Notes under the pieces: generated by a model | Databases searched by the model: none | Seen by the model: the letters and a program-made list of their open reading frames with translations, nothing else | What the model was told of the DNA's origin: nothing | Part shown: piece after piece, positions 26,826-36,011 of the stretch | How positions within the stretch are numbered: position 1 is the stretch's first letter | How the letters are laid out: every line of letters starts with the position of its first letter | Source: an uncultured Opitutales bacterium | GTDB taxonomy: Bacteria > Verrucomicrobiota > Verrucomicrobiia > Opitutales > Intestinicryptomonadaceae | Length of the DNA: 60,906 nt | Reading direction: 5' to 3' | Assembly (NCBI GenBank): GCA_900545715.1 | Contig: URAJ01000010.1 | Coordinates: 1-60,906, forward strand | Translations under genes and position numbers: made by a program

Positions 26826-27398
26826 ATGGAAAATAATAGGGAGTCGTTTAAAGGCAGGAAAGTCGTGGTTGGCGTATGCAGTTCGATTGCCGTATACAAG
26901 GCGGCGGAACTCGTGTCGGCGCTCGTAAAGCTCGGCGCGGACACGACGGTCATAATGACTGCAAGCGCCAAGAAGCTAATCAGCCCGAGGATATTTCAGA
27001 CTCTCTCGCGCAACAAAACGTATTCCGATATGTGGGAAGACGTCGCCGAATGGAGACCCGAACACATTTCCATCGCGGAATCCGCCGACATTATAATAGT
27101 AGCCCCCGCAACCGCAAATACGATTGGGAATTTTGCGTGCGGCCTTGCGCCCGACCTGCTTTCGTCAACCTACCTCGCCGCAAAATGCCCCGTGCTCATA
27201 GCCCCCGCGATGAACTCCAATATGTACGAAAATCCCGCGGTTGAGCGCAATATGCGCGCATTGAAAAGCGACGGAGTGCACTTTGTTGAACCCGAAGTTG
27301 GAATGCTCGCATGCGGGGTCTCCGGCAGGGGAAGGCTCGCAGAAATAGGCTCTATTCTGGACGCCGCCGCAACAATACTAAGTAAGAATTTAAAATGA
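26826..27398 (+). CDS. coaC: Phosphopantothenoylcysteine decarboxylase (stand-alone CoaC)
   Basis: 190-residue flavoprotein that decarboxylates 4'-phosphopantothenoylcysteine in coenzyme A synthesis. The fold is that of the N-terminal half of Dfp/CoaBC: VGVCSSIAVYKAAEL, catalytic H80 in PEHISIAESADII, APATANTIGNFACG, the PAMNSNMYENPAVERN substrate clamp and the flexible LACGVSGRGRL loop with its catalytic Cys. The CoaB synthetase half is missing and must be encoded elsewhere. The stop overlaps the next start (ATGA, 27395-27398). Confidence 0.92.
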   Translation: MENNRESFKGRKVVVGVCSSIAVYKAAELVSALVKLGADTTVIMTASAKKLISPRIFQTLSRNKTYSDMWEDVAEWRPEHISIAESADIIIVAPATANTIGNFACGLAPDLLSSTYLAAKCPVLIAPAMNSNMYENPAVERNMRALKSDGVHFVEPEVGMLACGVSGRGRLAEIGSILDAAATILSKNLK

Positions 27399-28321
27399 AA
27401 GAGTTTCTCGAAACTGTAGCCGACGAATTGAGGCGCATGCTAAACGAGGGTTGCGAAACCGTCGCGCTCGACGACGATTCGCTTAAAATCCTCCGCAGGA
27501 TGAACGCCGAAGAGTTGGCTGCTGAAATGCGCGCTGAAATACCCTCCGAAGACGAGCCGGAAGAAGTAAAATTTGCGGGCGTCGACGACTTAAAAATAGA
27601 ATCCCAAAAAGAGCAACCGCGCGAAAGGACAAAAATAGTGAAAAACACACCAAACTACGGCACAATTCCCCCGCCCACACCCTTCAAGCTTCCGGACGCC
27701 ACGCCCTCCGAAAAGTGGAGCGCCCTCCGCGACATAGTGCTCTCCGACCCAATCTGCAACGCCCATGTAAAACCCGGCAAAAAAGTTGTATTCGGAGTTG
27801 GGAACCTATCCGCCAAAATATTTTTCTGCGGTGAAGCGCCTGGGGCGGACGAAGAGATACAGGGTATCCCGTTTGTAGGCAAAGCCGGCCAGCTGTTGAC
27901 TAAAATAATATCGGCTATGGGGCTGTCGCGCGAAGACGTATATATCGGAAATATAATGAATTGGCGCCCGGAAATGCCGACCTCCCGCGGGAACCGCCCC
28001 CCCACAAGCGAGGAAATGGCCTATTGCCTACCGTATTTGAAGGCGCAAATAGATATCGTAAAACCGGAAGTAATAGTTGCGCTTGGCAAAACCGCCGTCA
28101 ACGGGCTTCTCGGCGAGGATCCTATGCGGAAGATGGGGGCAATACGCGGCAAGTGGGAAAAATTTGCCAACGCCGACTTGATGATAACCTACCACCCCTC
28201 GTTTTTGCTCCAATACGGCAATAATATGAAGACAAAACGCCTCGTGTGGGAGGATATGCTCGCCGTAATGGAGCGCGTCGGCCTGCCAATATCCGAAAAG
28301 CAGCGAAACTATTTTCTATAA
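27395..28321 (+). CDS. Family-4-type uracil-DNA glycosylase with incomplete Fe-S ligands
   Basis: 308 residues with a ~110-residue acidic N-terminal extension. The catalytic core has FCGEAPGADEEIQGIPFVGKAG (motif A) and YHPSFLLQY with H267 (motif B), typical of family-4 enzymes that remove uracil from DNA. Family-4 enzymes normally bind a [4Fe-4S] cluster with four cysteines. Here the first is C121, but the partner three residues on is H124 (ICNAH), the third site reads MNWRPEMP (N189-W190) instead of KCRPP, and the fourth is C211 (YCLPYL). The cluster is therefore probably absent or altered. The gene is translationally coupled to coaC, and a terminator follows. Confidence 0.85.
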   Translation: MKEFLETVADELRRMLNEGCETVALDDDSLKILRRMNAEELAAEMRAEIPSEDEPEEVKFAGVDDLKIESQKEQPRERTKIVKNTPNYGTIPPPTPFKLPDATPSEKWSALRDIVLSDPICNAHVKPGKKVVFGVGNLSAKIFFCGEAPGADEEIQGIPFVGKAGQLLTKIISAMGLSREDVYIGNIMNWRPEMPTSRGNRPPTSEEMAYCLPYLKAQIDIVKPEVIVALGKTAVNGLLGEDPMRKMGAIRGKWEKFANADLMITYHPSFLLQYGNNMKTKRLVWEDMLAVMERVGLPISEKQRNYFL

Positions 28322-28397
28322 AAAGTAGCCGACGCTCTTTCCATACCTTTTCTCAAAAAATTTTACGCATTGAAAAAATTCCATATCCGCGCCCGAC

Positions 28398-28431
28398 AAA
28401 AAAAACTCCGCCAAAAGGCGGAGATTTTTTT
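28398..28431. terminator. Bidirectional terminator between the glycosylase and SQR-like genes
   Basis: Hairpin CTCCGCC (28406-28412), loop AAAA, GGCGGAG (28417-28423), with an A-run before it and a T-run at 28425-28431. It serves two convergent genes. Confidence 0.9.
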
Positions 28432-28452
28432 GTGCAATATCGCAAGCTAACG

Positions 28453-29835
28453 CTAAATCAGCCCGTTTAACATTCCGTAAAAATATATTGGTTTTAGCAT
28501 ATAGACCTTCAAAAACCACGCCAATCGGCTTTCCTTTGACATATCGAAAAGCGAAAGCGGAAAGGATATTTTAGGCTCTTTTGCGTAGTCGAACTCGCAC
28601 ATTAAAACGTGACCGTAGTCTGTAACTATGGGGCAAGCCGCGTAGCCGTCGTACTTTTCCGACGGCTCTTTGCCTTCCATTATCGATATTAGGTTTTCGG
28701 CGGCTATCGGATACTGCTTGCGTATCGCTGCGGAAGTCTTGCTCGTGGGGAGGGCGGAGGCGTCACCGAGCACTATTATATTTTTGTGCTTCGGGTGCAC
28801 GAGAGTCTGCTTGTCAACCGCCGCCCAGCCCTCGGCCGCCGTCTTGCCCTTCTCTATTGAAAGCCCTGATTTCTTTATAAAGTCGGGGGCAGTCATAGGC
28901 GGCAAAAAGTGTATGAAGTCGTACTGCTCCTTAGCCTCGACAACCTTGCTTTTTGAAGGATTGTCTTTGTCGGCTATCTCTTTTATAAAATACGCCGTCT
29001 TTGTGGAGGTGTCTATGCCCTTTAACCTTACATGCGTGGAAATGGGGATATTCCTTTCTTTGTATATTTCAAGCAGGCGCTTGGTGAAAAACGGGACGTC
29101 GTACAGCTCATTGGCAGCCGTGTAGAAATTGAAATCGAGCTTTTCGCGCGTGCCGTATTTGCGGCTCAAATGCTCGGTAAGCATGCATATCTTTTTTGGG
29201 GCTCCGCCGCACTTATGCTTCGTGTAGGTGTCGGTATATATTCCCCTGCCGCCGTTGCGCGCAAACTTTTGCATGCCGTCCCAAGTGCGTATCGCGCCCT
29301 GGTGGTCGTATATGCAGTAGGCGTCGCCCTCGCCGAGCTTCTCGCGCGAAATACCCTCGACGCCGCCCCAGTTTATCTGCAAACCGGGAGCCAAAACCAG
29401 AAAATCATAGTCTATCGTCCCGTTCTTTGAAGTCACTACCTTGTTTTTTTCGGGATCGACCTCTATTACGGTATCCTTTATCCATTTTGCCCCGTCCGGA
29501 ATGCAGTCTGCCTGTTTTTTATAGACGTCGTCCGTCCCGTAAACTCCTCCGGCTATGAGTGTAAACCCCGGCTGGTAATAGTGCAAATCAGACGGATCTA
29601 TTATTGTAATGTCTGGGTTTTCAAGGCGCCTGAGCAGCTTGGCTGCTGTAGAAATACCGGCGGCTCCGCCGCCAACCACCACTATCTTGCCCTTTGCGGA
29701 AGAAGTCGCTGCGCTCGCCGTTCCGGCCCCGGCGGCAGTCGCCAATCCGGCCGCCGCCATAATCTTTACGAAATGGCGCCTGTCCATATTTCCGATTGAT
29801 TTCAATGTTTCTTTTATTTCCTCTTGGGTATCCAT
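28453..29835 (-). CDS. Tat-exported sulfide:quinone-oxidoreductase-like flavoprotein
   Basis: 460 residues. The N-terminus has a twin-arginine motif (DRRHFVK, R19-R20) and an Ala-rich hydrophobic stretch, so the protein is expected in the periplasm. IVVVGGGAAGIS (51-62) binds FAD, NIIVLGDASALPTSKT is the second FAD motif, and HKCGGAPKKICML with C209 matches the KCAGAPQK region of type II sulfide:quinone oxidoreductases. C110, C173, C209 and C217 are present; which pair would form the redox disulfide is uncertain. A role in sulfide oxidation or another pyridine-nucleotide-independent redox step is inferred. It diverges from the porin/ABC operon. Confidence 0.75.
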   Translation of the reverse strand: MDTQEEIKETLKSIGNMDRRHFVKIMAAAGLATAAGAGTASAATSSAKGKIVVVGGGAAGISTAAKLLRRLENPDITIIDPSDLHYYQPGFTLIAGGVYGTDDVYKKQADCIPDGAKWIKDTVIEVDPEKNKVVTSKNGTIDYDFLVLAPGLQINWGGVEGISREKLGEGDAYCIYDHQGAIRTWDGMQKFARNGGRGIYTDTYTKHKCGGAPKKICMLTEHLSRKYGTREKLDFNFYTAANELYDVPFFTKRLLEIYKERNIPISTHVRLKGIDTSTKTAYFIKEIADKDNPSKSKVVEAKEQYDFIHFLPPMTAPDFIKKSGLSIEKGKTAAEGWAAVDKQTLVHPKHKNIIVLGDASALPTSKTSAAIRKQYPIAAENLISIMEGKEPSEKYDGYAACPIVTDYGHVLMCEFDYAKEPKISFPLSLFDMSKESRLAWFLKVYMLKPIYFYGMLNGLI

Positions 29836-30041
29836 AGTTATTGGCTTTTTAAGCGGATTTCCTCAATTTGTCAGTGAAAATCAAAGCGACTGCCGCCTTT
29901 GCGGCACTCCGCCAAGTTCGTTATTTAAAAATTGTTTATTTAAATTGTTTCAAATGTTAATTATTTGTTTGCAAAAAAGCGCAAAATGCATTGTATTTCA
30001 GAGGAGCTTGGAGGAATCCGCTCCCATTTTCAATAATATTC

Positions 30042-30066
30042 GGCTAACATTTTTATAACATTAGCC
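30042..30066. promoter_or_regulatory. Inverted repeat upstream of the porin/ABC operon
   Basis: GGCTAA (30042-30047) and TTAGCC (30061-30066) form 6-bp arms whose centres are 19 bp apart, with TATAACAT between and overlapping the right arm as a possible -10 element. It lies 47 bp before the porin ATG. The spacing suits a dimeric regulator; the site is a candidate only. Confidence 0.35.
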
Positions 30067-30112
30067 CTCCGATTGAGGAAAAATCTTTTAGAAATTTACC
30101 CCCCATAAAAAA

Positions 30113-31384
30113 ATGAAACTCCCCAAAACCGTAATGGCTGCTCTTGCGGCGGTAGCGGCACTCAATCTCCCGGCTTCTGAAAAACAGCAGCTGGACTCTT
30201 ATGTAAAATGCGGAATTCTTACCCCATCGGAAGCTTCGCAGATTTCAAGGTCGATGGCAAACGTTGTTCCAAAGCGCGAAGATACGCGCAAGCTAAGGCT
30301 TTCCAGCCGCATGCAGCTGCAATACGAATGGACCGACAGCTCCCTTGTTTCAGGACGCGGGACTAACTCAAACTCAGGGGCTTCATCTTTTCTCGCCCGA
30401 AGAATATTCATACAGGCAGACGCAGACCTTGGCGGCGGCTGGACTGCCCAATTCGGGCTTGACCTCGCAAGGACTCAGGCGAACTGCTTTTTAATCGACA
30501 ACTACGTCGCAAAATCAATAGAGGGTGAATATATCGATGGAACTCTGTACCTCGGATATATGAAGCCGCAATTCATATACGAAGAAACAACTTCGTCGTT
30601 TGAGCTAAGCGCGATAGAGCGCTCTCCGGCAACGATGTTTTGGTCTGGAGCCGCAAGCTCAACGCGCATGGGGGTCGGGAACCGCTACGCAGGAGTCAGA
30701 TGGAACGGCAACGTAAGGCAGGTTCCGGGATTGGCGTATATTCTGTCTGTCACTAACTCTTACCAACTCTCGCCAACTGACGGCAGATCGCCCTCCACAA
30801 AACTTATAGACAACTCCCTCGCGTATTGGTTCAGCGCGTCGTACACAATGAAAGGCAAGGAGAACCCGTGGAAACTCAAAATAGGGGCTTACTCTATGTA
30901 TTCTTCGAGCGCAAACCGCGATAACAACTCCGCCATATACTCGATAAATCCGTACGTAGCCGGCAACTGGGGCAATTTTAATTTTTGGGCGGAGTACATC
31001 GGCTCGGTTGTCGCGGACGGACGGGTGTCCGCCGCAGGAAACCGCGAGCAGTGCTCGCCGTACGGAATTAATTTTTGCGTGGAGTACCTGTTTGACACCG
31101 AAGAATATGGGAAAATAGGCCCCGTATTCCGGTACTGCTGGCTCGATACAGACGGAAGGGGCATAACCATTTCAGACGCCGTAAGACAGGCTCCGAACGT
31201 GGGGACTCCCTTCGACCACGTGCAGGATTTTTACGCCGGAATAAATTGGTATCTAAACGGCAACGACCTAAAAATACAGTTGGGGTACGAATACTCCCAG
31301 TTCTCGGGCTCAATTCCGCAATCGCAGGCAACCGGCTGCGCGGAGGCCCACGCCTTCCGCATACAATTTCAACTTAAATTGTAG
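30113..31384 (+). CDS. Phosphate-selective porin O/P-type outer-membrane protein
   Basis: 423 residues with a signal peptide (MKLPKTVMAALAAVAALNLPA), a short helical segment (CGILTPSEASQISRSM) and then long alternating beta-strand patterns, ending in QFQLKL as outer-membrane barrels do. RLSSRMQLQYEW, FLARRIFIQADADLGGGW and LYLGYMKPQFIYEET are the typical OprP/OprO-type opening strands. It is the first gene of a run with a substrate-binding protein, ATPase and permease, so it likely provides the outer-membrane passage for the same anion. Specificity cannot be read from sequence. Confidence 0.8.
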   Translation: MKLPKTVMAALAAVAALNLPASEKQQLDSYVKCGILTPSEASQISRSMANVVPKREDTRKLRLSSRMQLQYEWTDSSLVSGRGTNSNSGASSFLARRIFIQADADLGGGWTAQFGLDLARTQANCFLIDNYVAKSIEGEYIDGTLYLGYMKPQFIYEETTSSFELSAIERSPATMFWSGAASSTRMGVGNRYAGVRWNGNVRQVPGLAYILSVTNSYQLSPTDGRSPSTKLIDNSLAYWFSASYTMKGKENPWKLKIGAYSMYSSSANRDNNSAIYSINPYVAGNWGNFNFWAEYIGSVVADGRVSAAGNREQCSPYGINFCVEYLFDTEEYGKIGPVFRYCWLDTDGRGITISDAVRQAPNVGTPFDHVQDFYAGINWYLNGNDLKIQLGYEYSQFSGSIPQSQATGCAEAHAFRIQFQLKL

Positions 31385-31459
31385 ACTCTACGCTATGTCA
31401 TTTAATGCTTGAAATCGGGGCGTCGATAAAAAAAATAACAAATAATAAAACACTGAGAA

Positions 31460-32440
31460 ATGAAAGCTTTTTTTAAGAAAACAGCAATTATAGCGGCGGC
31501 CGCTGCAACACTGTGCCTGCCGGTCAGCGCCGAAACCGTATTGCGTGTCGGGCACTTCCCAAACATATCGCACGCTCAGGCGTTGGTCGCCCACAGACTG
31601 AGCATGCTTGGCAAAGGTTGGTTTGAGGAAAGGCTCGGCAAAGACGTAAAAATTCAATGGATGCTTTTCAACGCCGGGCCAAGCGCAATGGAGTCCATCT
31701 TCGCGGGGGCGGTCGATATCACATACGTGGGGCCAAACCCCGCAATAAACGCCTTCGCAAAAACTCGCGGGCGCGATATTCGTATCCTCGCGGGAGCCGC
31801 CGACGGCGGGGCGTCGCTGGTCGTAAACCCCAAACTTGGGCTAAAAGAGCCGAAGGACTTTAAAGGCAAAAGCATCGGAACCCCGCAGCTCGGCAATACA
31901 CAGGACGTTGCATGCCGCGCGTGGCTCATCGACAACGGTGTGAAAGTTACGCTCATATCGGGCGAAGCGCGGGTGATTCCCACAGCGAATCCTGAGCAGC
32001 TCCTACTATTCAAACGCGGAGATTTGGACGCCGTATGGACGGTCGAGCCGTGGGTCACGCGCCTCGAACAAGACGCCGGCGGAAAAATATTTCTCGAACA
32101 AAAAGAGGCGGTCACAACAATCCTCGTCACAAACAATAAAACCCTAAAAAACCACGCCGAGCTTGTAAAAAAGTTTGTGGCCGCACACAAAGAGCTCACA
32201 GAATGGATTAACAAAAATCCCGCCGAGGCGCAAAAACTCGCGCTCGAAGCCCTCGACGCACTCATGGGCGGCGCAAGCATATCAAAAGAGCTCGTTGCGG
32301 CTGCTTGGCCGAGGCTTATTTTCACCTCCGAAGTCAACCATAAGGAACTCGAAAAATTCGTCGAAGACGCCTATAAATGCGGATTCCTGCGAAATAAACT
32401 CGATATAAAAAACATCTTCGCCGACCAAAATAAAAAATGA
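31460..32440 (+). CDS. SsuA/TauA/NMT1-type ABC substrate-binding protein
   Basis: 326 residues with a signal peptide (AAAAATLCLPVSA). The fold is that of periplasmic binding proteins for aliphatic sulfonates, taurine, nitrate or thiamine precursors: LRVGHFPNISHAQALVA, FAGAVDITYVGPNPAI, DFKGKSIGTPQLGNTQD and DAVWTVEPWVTRLEQD. The Gly-Pro-Asn-Pro-Ala ligand loop is close to the SsuA pattern. The stop overlaps the ATG of the ATPase gene (ATGA, 32437-32440). Sulfonate uptake is the best guess, with nitrate/taurine as alternatives. Confidence 0.82.
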   Translation: MKAFFKKTAIIAAAAATLCLPVSAETVLRVGHFPNISHAQALVAHRLSMLGKGWFEERLGKDVKIQWMLFNAGPSAMESIFAGAVDITYVGPNPAINAFAKTRGRDIRILAGAADGGASLVVNPKLGLKEPKDFKGKSIGTPQLGNTQDVACRAWLIDNGVKVTLISGEARVIPTANPEQLLLFKRGDLDAVWTVEPWVTRLEQDAGGKIFLEQKEAVTTILVTNNKTLKNHAELVKKFVAAHKELTEWINKNPAEAQKLALEALDALMGGASISKELVAAAWPRLIFTSEVNHKELEKFVEDAYKCGFLRNKLDIKNIFADQNKK

Positions 32441-33243
32441 GCAATATTCATGCGGAACTCGAAAATGTCACGGCAAAGCTCGTCGTCGACAACGTAAGCA
32501 AAACATTTAATTCGGCGGGGGGCAAAGTTGAGGCCCTCAAAAACGTCAGCCTAAAAGTGGGCGAAGGCGAATTTGTATGCTTGGTTGGGCCAAGCGGCTG
32601 CGGCAAATCCACATTGCTAAACCTAATCGCGGGCCTCGATAAACCCGACAGCGGCACTATAAAAGTTGACGACACCGTCGTCACAGGCCCGGGGCGCGAC
32701 AGAATGGTGATGTTTCAAGAGCACGCTCTCTTCCCGTGGCTCGATGTCTTCGACAACGTAATGTTCGGCCTAAGATTGAAGCCAAACCTCACCAATCCAG
32801 AGCGCAAGGAGGTTGCAAAATTCTACCTGCATTTGGTGGGGCTTGACAAGTTCGCGCATTCGGCAGTGCACGAACTTTCGGGAGGCATGCGCCAAAGAGT
32901 AGCGCTCGCGCGGTCGCTCGCGCCGAATCCAAGGATACTTCTCATGGACGAAACATTCGGGGCCCTCGACGCGCTCACCCGCGAACAGCTCTACGGCGAA
33001 CTCCAACAAATTTGGCAGAAGCGCAAAAAGACGATTATTTTTGTCACGCACAATATCCGCGAGGCAGTTTGCCTGGGCGATAGAGTCGTTCTTTTCTCGC
33101 CCCACCCCGGCAGAATAGTAAATACGTTCGAAATTGACATTCCGCGCCTGCGCGACATCAACGACCCGGCGCTCAGCCCATATACGCTCAAAATCACCGC
33201 CGCGCTAAAACAACACACCGACGGCAAAGAGGTTGCAGAATAA
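32437..33243 (+). CDS. SsuB/TauB-type ABC transporter ATPase
   Basis: 268 residues. Walker A is GPSGCGKST, the Q-loop MFQEHALFPW, the signature LSGGMRQRVA, Walker B ILLMDETFGALD and the H-loop FVTHNIREAV, all intact. The TFGALD form of Walker B and the ~255-270 residue length are typical of nitrate/sulfonate/taurine importers. The start overlaps the binding-protein stop and the stop overlaps the permease start (TAATG), so the three products should be made in balanced amounts. Confidence 0.92.
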   Translation: MSNIHAELENVTAKLVVDNVSKTFNSAGGKVEALKNVSLKVGEGEFVCLVGPSGCGKSTLLNLIAGLDKPDSGTIKVDDTVVTGPGRDRMVMFQEHALFPWLDVFDNVMFGLRLKPNLTNPERKEVAKFYLHLVGLDKFAHSAVHELSGGMRQRVALARSLAPNPRILLMDETFGALDALTREQLYGELQQIWQKRKKTIIFVTHNIREAVCLGDRVVLFSPHPGRIVNTFEIDIPRLRDINDPALSPYTLKITAALKQHTDGKEVAE

Positions 33244-34019
33244 TGAAAAAGTACAAGAGAGTTTTATTTTCGGCGGCAGTTTTCGCGATTGTCCTATTGC
33301 TCTGGGAATTTGCCGTAAGATATTTTGAATTTGCCGAGTATATGCTGCCGGCGCCATCGGAAGTCGCCGCGTACCTGTGGGGCGCTATTTGCGACTTATC
33401 TCTCCCCAAAGCCGTATGGGTCACGGGAAAGAGATTGTTCATAGGCTATTCCATAGGCATTTGCATAGGCATTCCAATGGGAATGCTCTGTTCGCGCTTC
33501 AATATTTTTAAAGACACTATCGGAATACTCGCATTGGGATTGCAGGCGCTGCCGAGCGTTTGCTGGGTGCCGCTTGCAATTATGTGGTTCGGACAGGAGG
33601 AATCGGCAATGCTGTTTGTGGTTGTCATGGGAACTGTGTGGTCTTTAATCCTCGCAACGCAGCATGGCGTCACCAACATTCCCCCGATATATCTGCGCGC
33701 CGCGAGCACCATGGGGTCGCGCGGGCTGCATACTTGGATTCACGTTATCGCCCCTGCCGCGCTGCCGAGTATAATTGGCGGAATGAAACAGGGGTGGGCC
33801 TTCGCATGGCGCTCGCTTATGGCTGCGGAAATTTACGTCACGATACTTACAGGCTTCGGGCTCGGACAGCTCCTCCACTACGGCAGAGAGCTAATGAGAA
33901 TGGATCAAGTAATCGGCATTATGTGCGTGGTAATTGCTATTGGCCTATTGATAGACAAGGCAATATTTTCGCCGATTGAGCGCAACCTGCAAAAGAAATG
34001 GGGAATTTCGTCGGATTAG
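33243..34019 (+). CDS. SsuC/TauC-type ABC transporter permease
   Basis: 258 residues with about six membrane segments. The BPD-type permease signature is visible: ALPSVCWVPLAIMWFGQEES and the cytoplasmic EAA-like stretch RAASTMGSRGLHTWIHVIAP, then AWRSLMAAEI before the last segments (VIAIGLLIDKAIFSPIE). It forms the membrane channel with the ATPase encoded upstream. It is the last gene of the operon, with a terminator about 80 bp downstream. Confidence 0.9.
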   Translation: MKKYKRVLFSAAVFAIVLLLWEFAVRYFEFAEYMLPAPSEVAAYLWGAICDLSLPKAVWVTGKRLFIGYSIGICIGIPMGMLCSRFNIFKDTIGILALGLQALPSVCWVPLAIMWFGQEESAMLFVVVMGTVWSLILATQHGVTNIPPIYLRAASTMGSRGLHTWIHVIAPAALPSIIGGMKQGWAFAWRSLMAAEIYVTILTGFGLGQLLHYGRELMRMDQVIGIMCVVIAIGLLIDKAIFSPIERNLQKKWGISSD

Positions 34020-34098
34020 CCTGATTCCGCCCTACCCCAGATTGAATAAAATTTGTCTGAAACTCGCTTTACTGACAGAGCTTCAAGTAAACAAAAAG

Positions 34099-34122
34099 CC
34101 GCCGCAATTAGGCGGTTTTTTT
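34099..34122 (+). terminator. Terminator of the porin/ABC operon
   Basis: CCGCC (34099-34103), loop GCAATTA, GGCGG (34111-34115) and a T-run at 34116-34122. Confidence 0.85.
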
Positions 34123-34764
34123 ATTTTTGGGAGGCAAAAGGCTTTCATAAAGAAATGCGCCAGAAACTTTCTCAAAAAAAATATTTTTTGGAAATGGCGG
34201 CCAAAAATTTTTATATTTTACAATATTTGTTTCCCCTCATTTTTTTCCGCTTTTTTTCAGTCGCTGCATGCGACATACCTTTCCTTGATTGTTCAAAAAG
34301 CAATCTCACGGCAATTCAAGTTCCCCATATTTTCAAGGCATTTTTTCACCTTTTTTATCAATTCGGATTTGAGTGAAAAACTCCGCCCGCGCCCTTTTTA
34401 AATTAGAAATTTTAAATAAAAACATAGCGGCAGGATATAAAAACAGTAAAGCGGAATTGAAATTGCGTACCAAAATACGAGATTTTATATTGGCGAGTCT
34501 TACATTGAATAAATAAAAAATCTTTACCGTCATTTTTATAAGAAAGCCCATAAAAAGCCACTTATTTTCCCAGAGCACCAGCAAACCTCGCGCGTTTAAG
34601 ATATAAAGCGGATTCTAAGAGAAGCGTGGCATACTTTGTCGGGTTTCCCTTTTTTCCACGCTCGGTTTGCCCTGCGCAAAAAATTTTAAAAATGCAACTC
34701 TTAGAACCTTTCTTTATCGCTTCGCTAAATTTTTTAGAACTGCAATTTGCCCAGCGCGCTTTCT

Positions 34765-34793
34765 AAAAAAATAGGCGCGCCATAAAGCGCGCC
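34765..34793 (-). terminator. Terminator downstream of rhaT
   Basis: On the minus strand GGCGCGC (34787-34793), loop TTTATG, GCGCGCC (34774-34780), then TA and a T-run. It is about 160 bp after the rhaT stop. Confidence 0.75.
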
Positions 34794-34953
34794 ACAAAAT
34801 ACAAGACAGTTTTTTTAAGCTTTACCGCCCTCCCCCGCAAGCGCTCCGAGCAACGCCTGATTGCGGAGAGCGACGAACGCAACCTTTTTTAAAAAATGGA
34901 AATCATTTAATTCCGCAAGCCACGCTCCTGAGCGCTAAGAGCGGCGACACCCC

Positions 34954-36009
34954 CTATACGCTGTTGCCTAGCCCAATCACAAATGTGGACGCTATCAACA
35001 CAAGTATCCCGAGCCACAAAACGGTTTTTGTAAGCGCGCTCGTACCCTTCCATTCGCGCAATGCAAGAGCCCACAACGCCGCAAATATTATTATAAAAGA
35101 CATGTGCAGCGACCAGCTTGAAAAGTCGTACTCCTTCCCAAGCTGCGTGGTTCCCATTCCGTAAAAGAAAAATTGTCCGTACCAACAAACGCCCGCCATA
35201 GCGCAAAGAATAAAATTGGCAATCCCCAAGCGCGCCCCTGCCGACACTATATCAACAGCGCTTTTATTCTTTACGAGCATGTAGCCGCAAATTAAAAGAT
35301 TGCTTATAAAGCCTCCCCAAAGGGTCACGACAAGCACGGCGTTGTTCTTAAAAAAGTCGGCGGAGTCGGGAGCGAGCGCGCCAGTATCCACAGCAATGGA
35401 TTTTGCAACCTCCGCAATCGGAGAGCCGATTGAAAGGGAAAACGAAAATCCCGCGCTAAACAACCCGCAAAATATCGCAACTGCAAGCCCCTTTTTAAGG
35501 TTGAACTCCGGCAGAGAATCCACGCGCGCACACTCGCGCTCCTTCATCACCCCCGCGAGCCCGTTTATGATTATTCCCAAGACGCCTATTACCACACCGG
35601 TCATAACGATTAACCCTCCGGTCGTGGTAAAAATATCGAGAAAAGTTCCAGAGACAATCGGCGGAATAAGCGTCCCGAAAATCGCGCATGTTCCGAGCGC
35701 GACGGCAACCCCGAGCCCCAGCCCGAGATACCGCATAGTAAGCCCGTACGCTACGTTCCCGAAGCCCCACATTCCGCCAAATAGGGCAGTGAGCAGAAGT
35801 ATGTGACTATCTGTCTGCGCAATAGCCTGCGGCCATGACGGCATCGTTATCGTGGCAACTATCATTGGGGTCAGGAGCCACGCGACAATTCCCATTGCAA
35901 TCCACGCGACTTCCCAACGCCATTTTTTTACGAACTTAATCGGGACGTAAAACGACGCCGACGCGAAGCCGCCTATCCCGTGGAGAAAAACACCGAGCAA
36001 TGGATTCAT
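34954..36009 (-). CDS. rhaT: L-rhamnose-proton symporter
   Basis: 351 residues with about ten membrane segments, the length and topology of RhaT in the drug/metabolite transporter superfamily. It imports L-rhamnose with H+. HGIGGFASASFYVPIKFVKKW at the start and WGFGNVAYGLTMRYLGLGLG are close to RhaT signatures, and the adjacent L-rhamnose isomerase gene (2 bp upstream on the same strand) confirms the substrate. No rhamnulokinase or rhamnulose-1-phosphate aldolase gene is in the window, so the pathway is completed elsewhere. Confidence 0.93.
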   Translation of the reverse strand: MNPLLGVFLHGIGGFASASFYVPIKFVKKWRWEVAWIAMGIVAWLLTPMIVATITMPSWPQAIAQTDSHILLLTALFGGMWGFGNVAYGLTMRYLGLGLGVAVALGTCAIFGTLIPPIVSGTFLDIFTTTGGLIVMTGVVIGVLGIIINGLAGVMKERECARVDSLPEFNLKKGLAVAIFCGLFSAGFSFSLSIGSPIAEVAKSIAVDTGALAPDSADFFKNNAVLVVTLWGGFISNLLICGYMLVKNKSAVDIVSAGARLGIANFILCAMAGVCWYGQFFFYGMGTTQLGKEYDFSSWSLHMSFIIIFAALWALALREWKGTSALTKTVLWLGILVLIASTFVIGLGNSV

Positions 36010-36011
36010 TT

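Larger units (their letters stand above)
34020..34953. other. 0.9-kb gene-free interval between the ABC operon and rhaT
   Basis: AT-rich. It holds the ABC-operon terminator near its left end and the rhaT-side terminator near its right end. Between about 34125 and 34760 I see only short unlikely frames and no RNA landmark. Confidence 0.5.
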
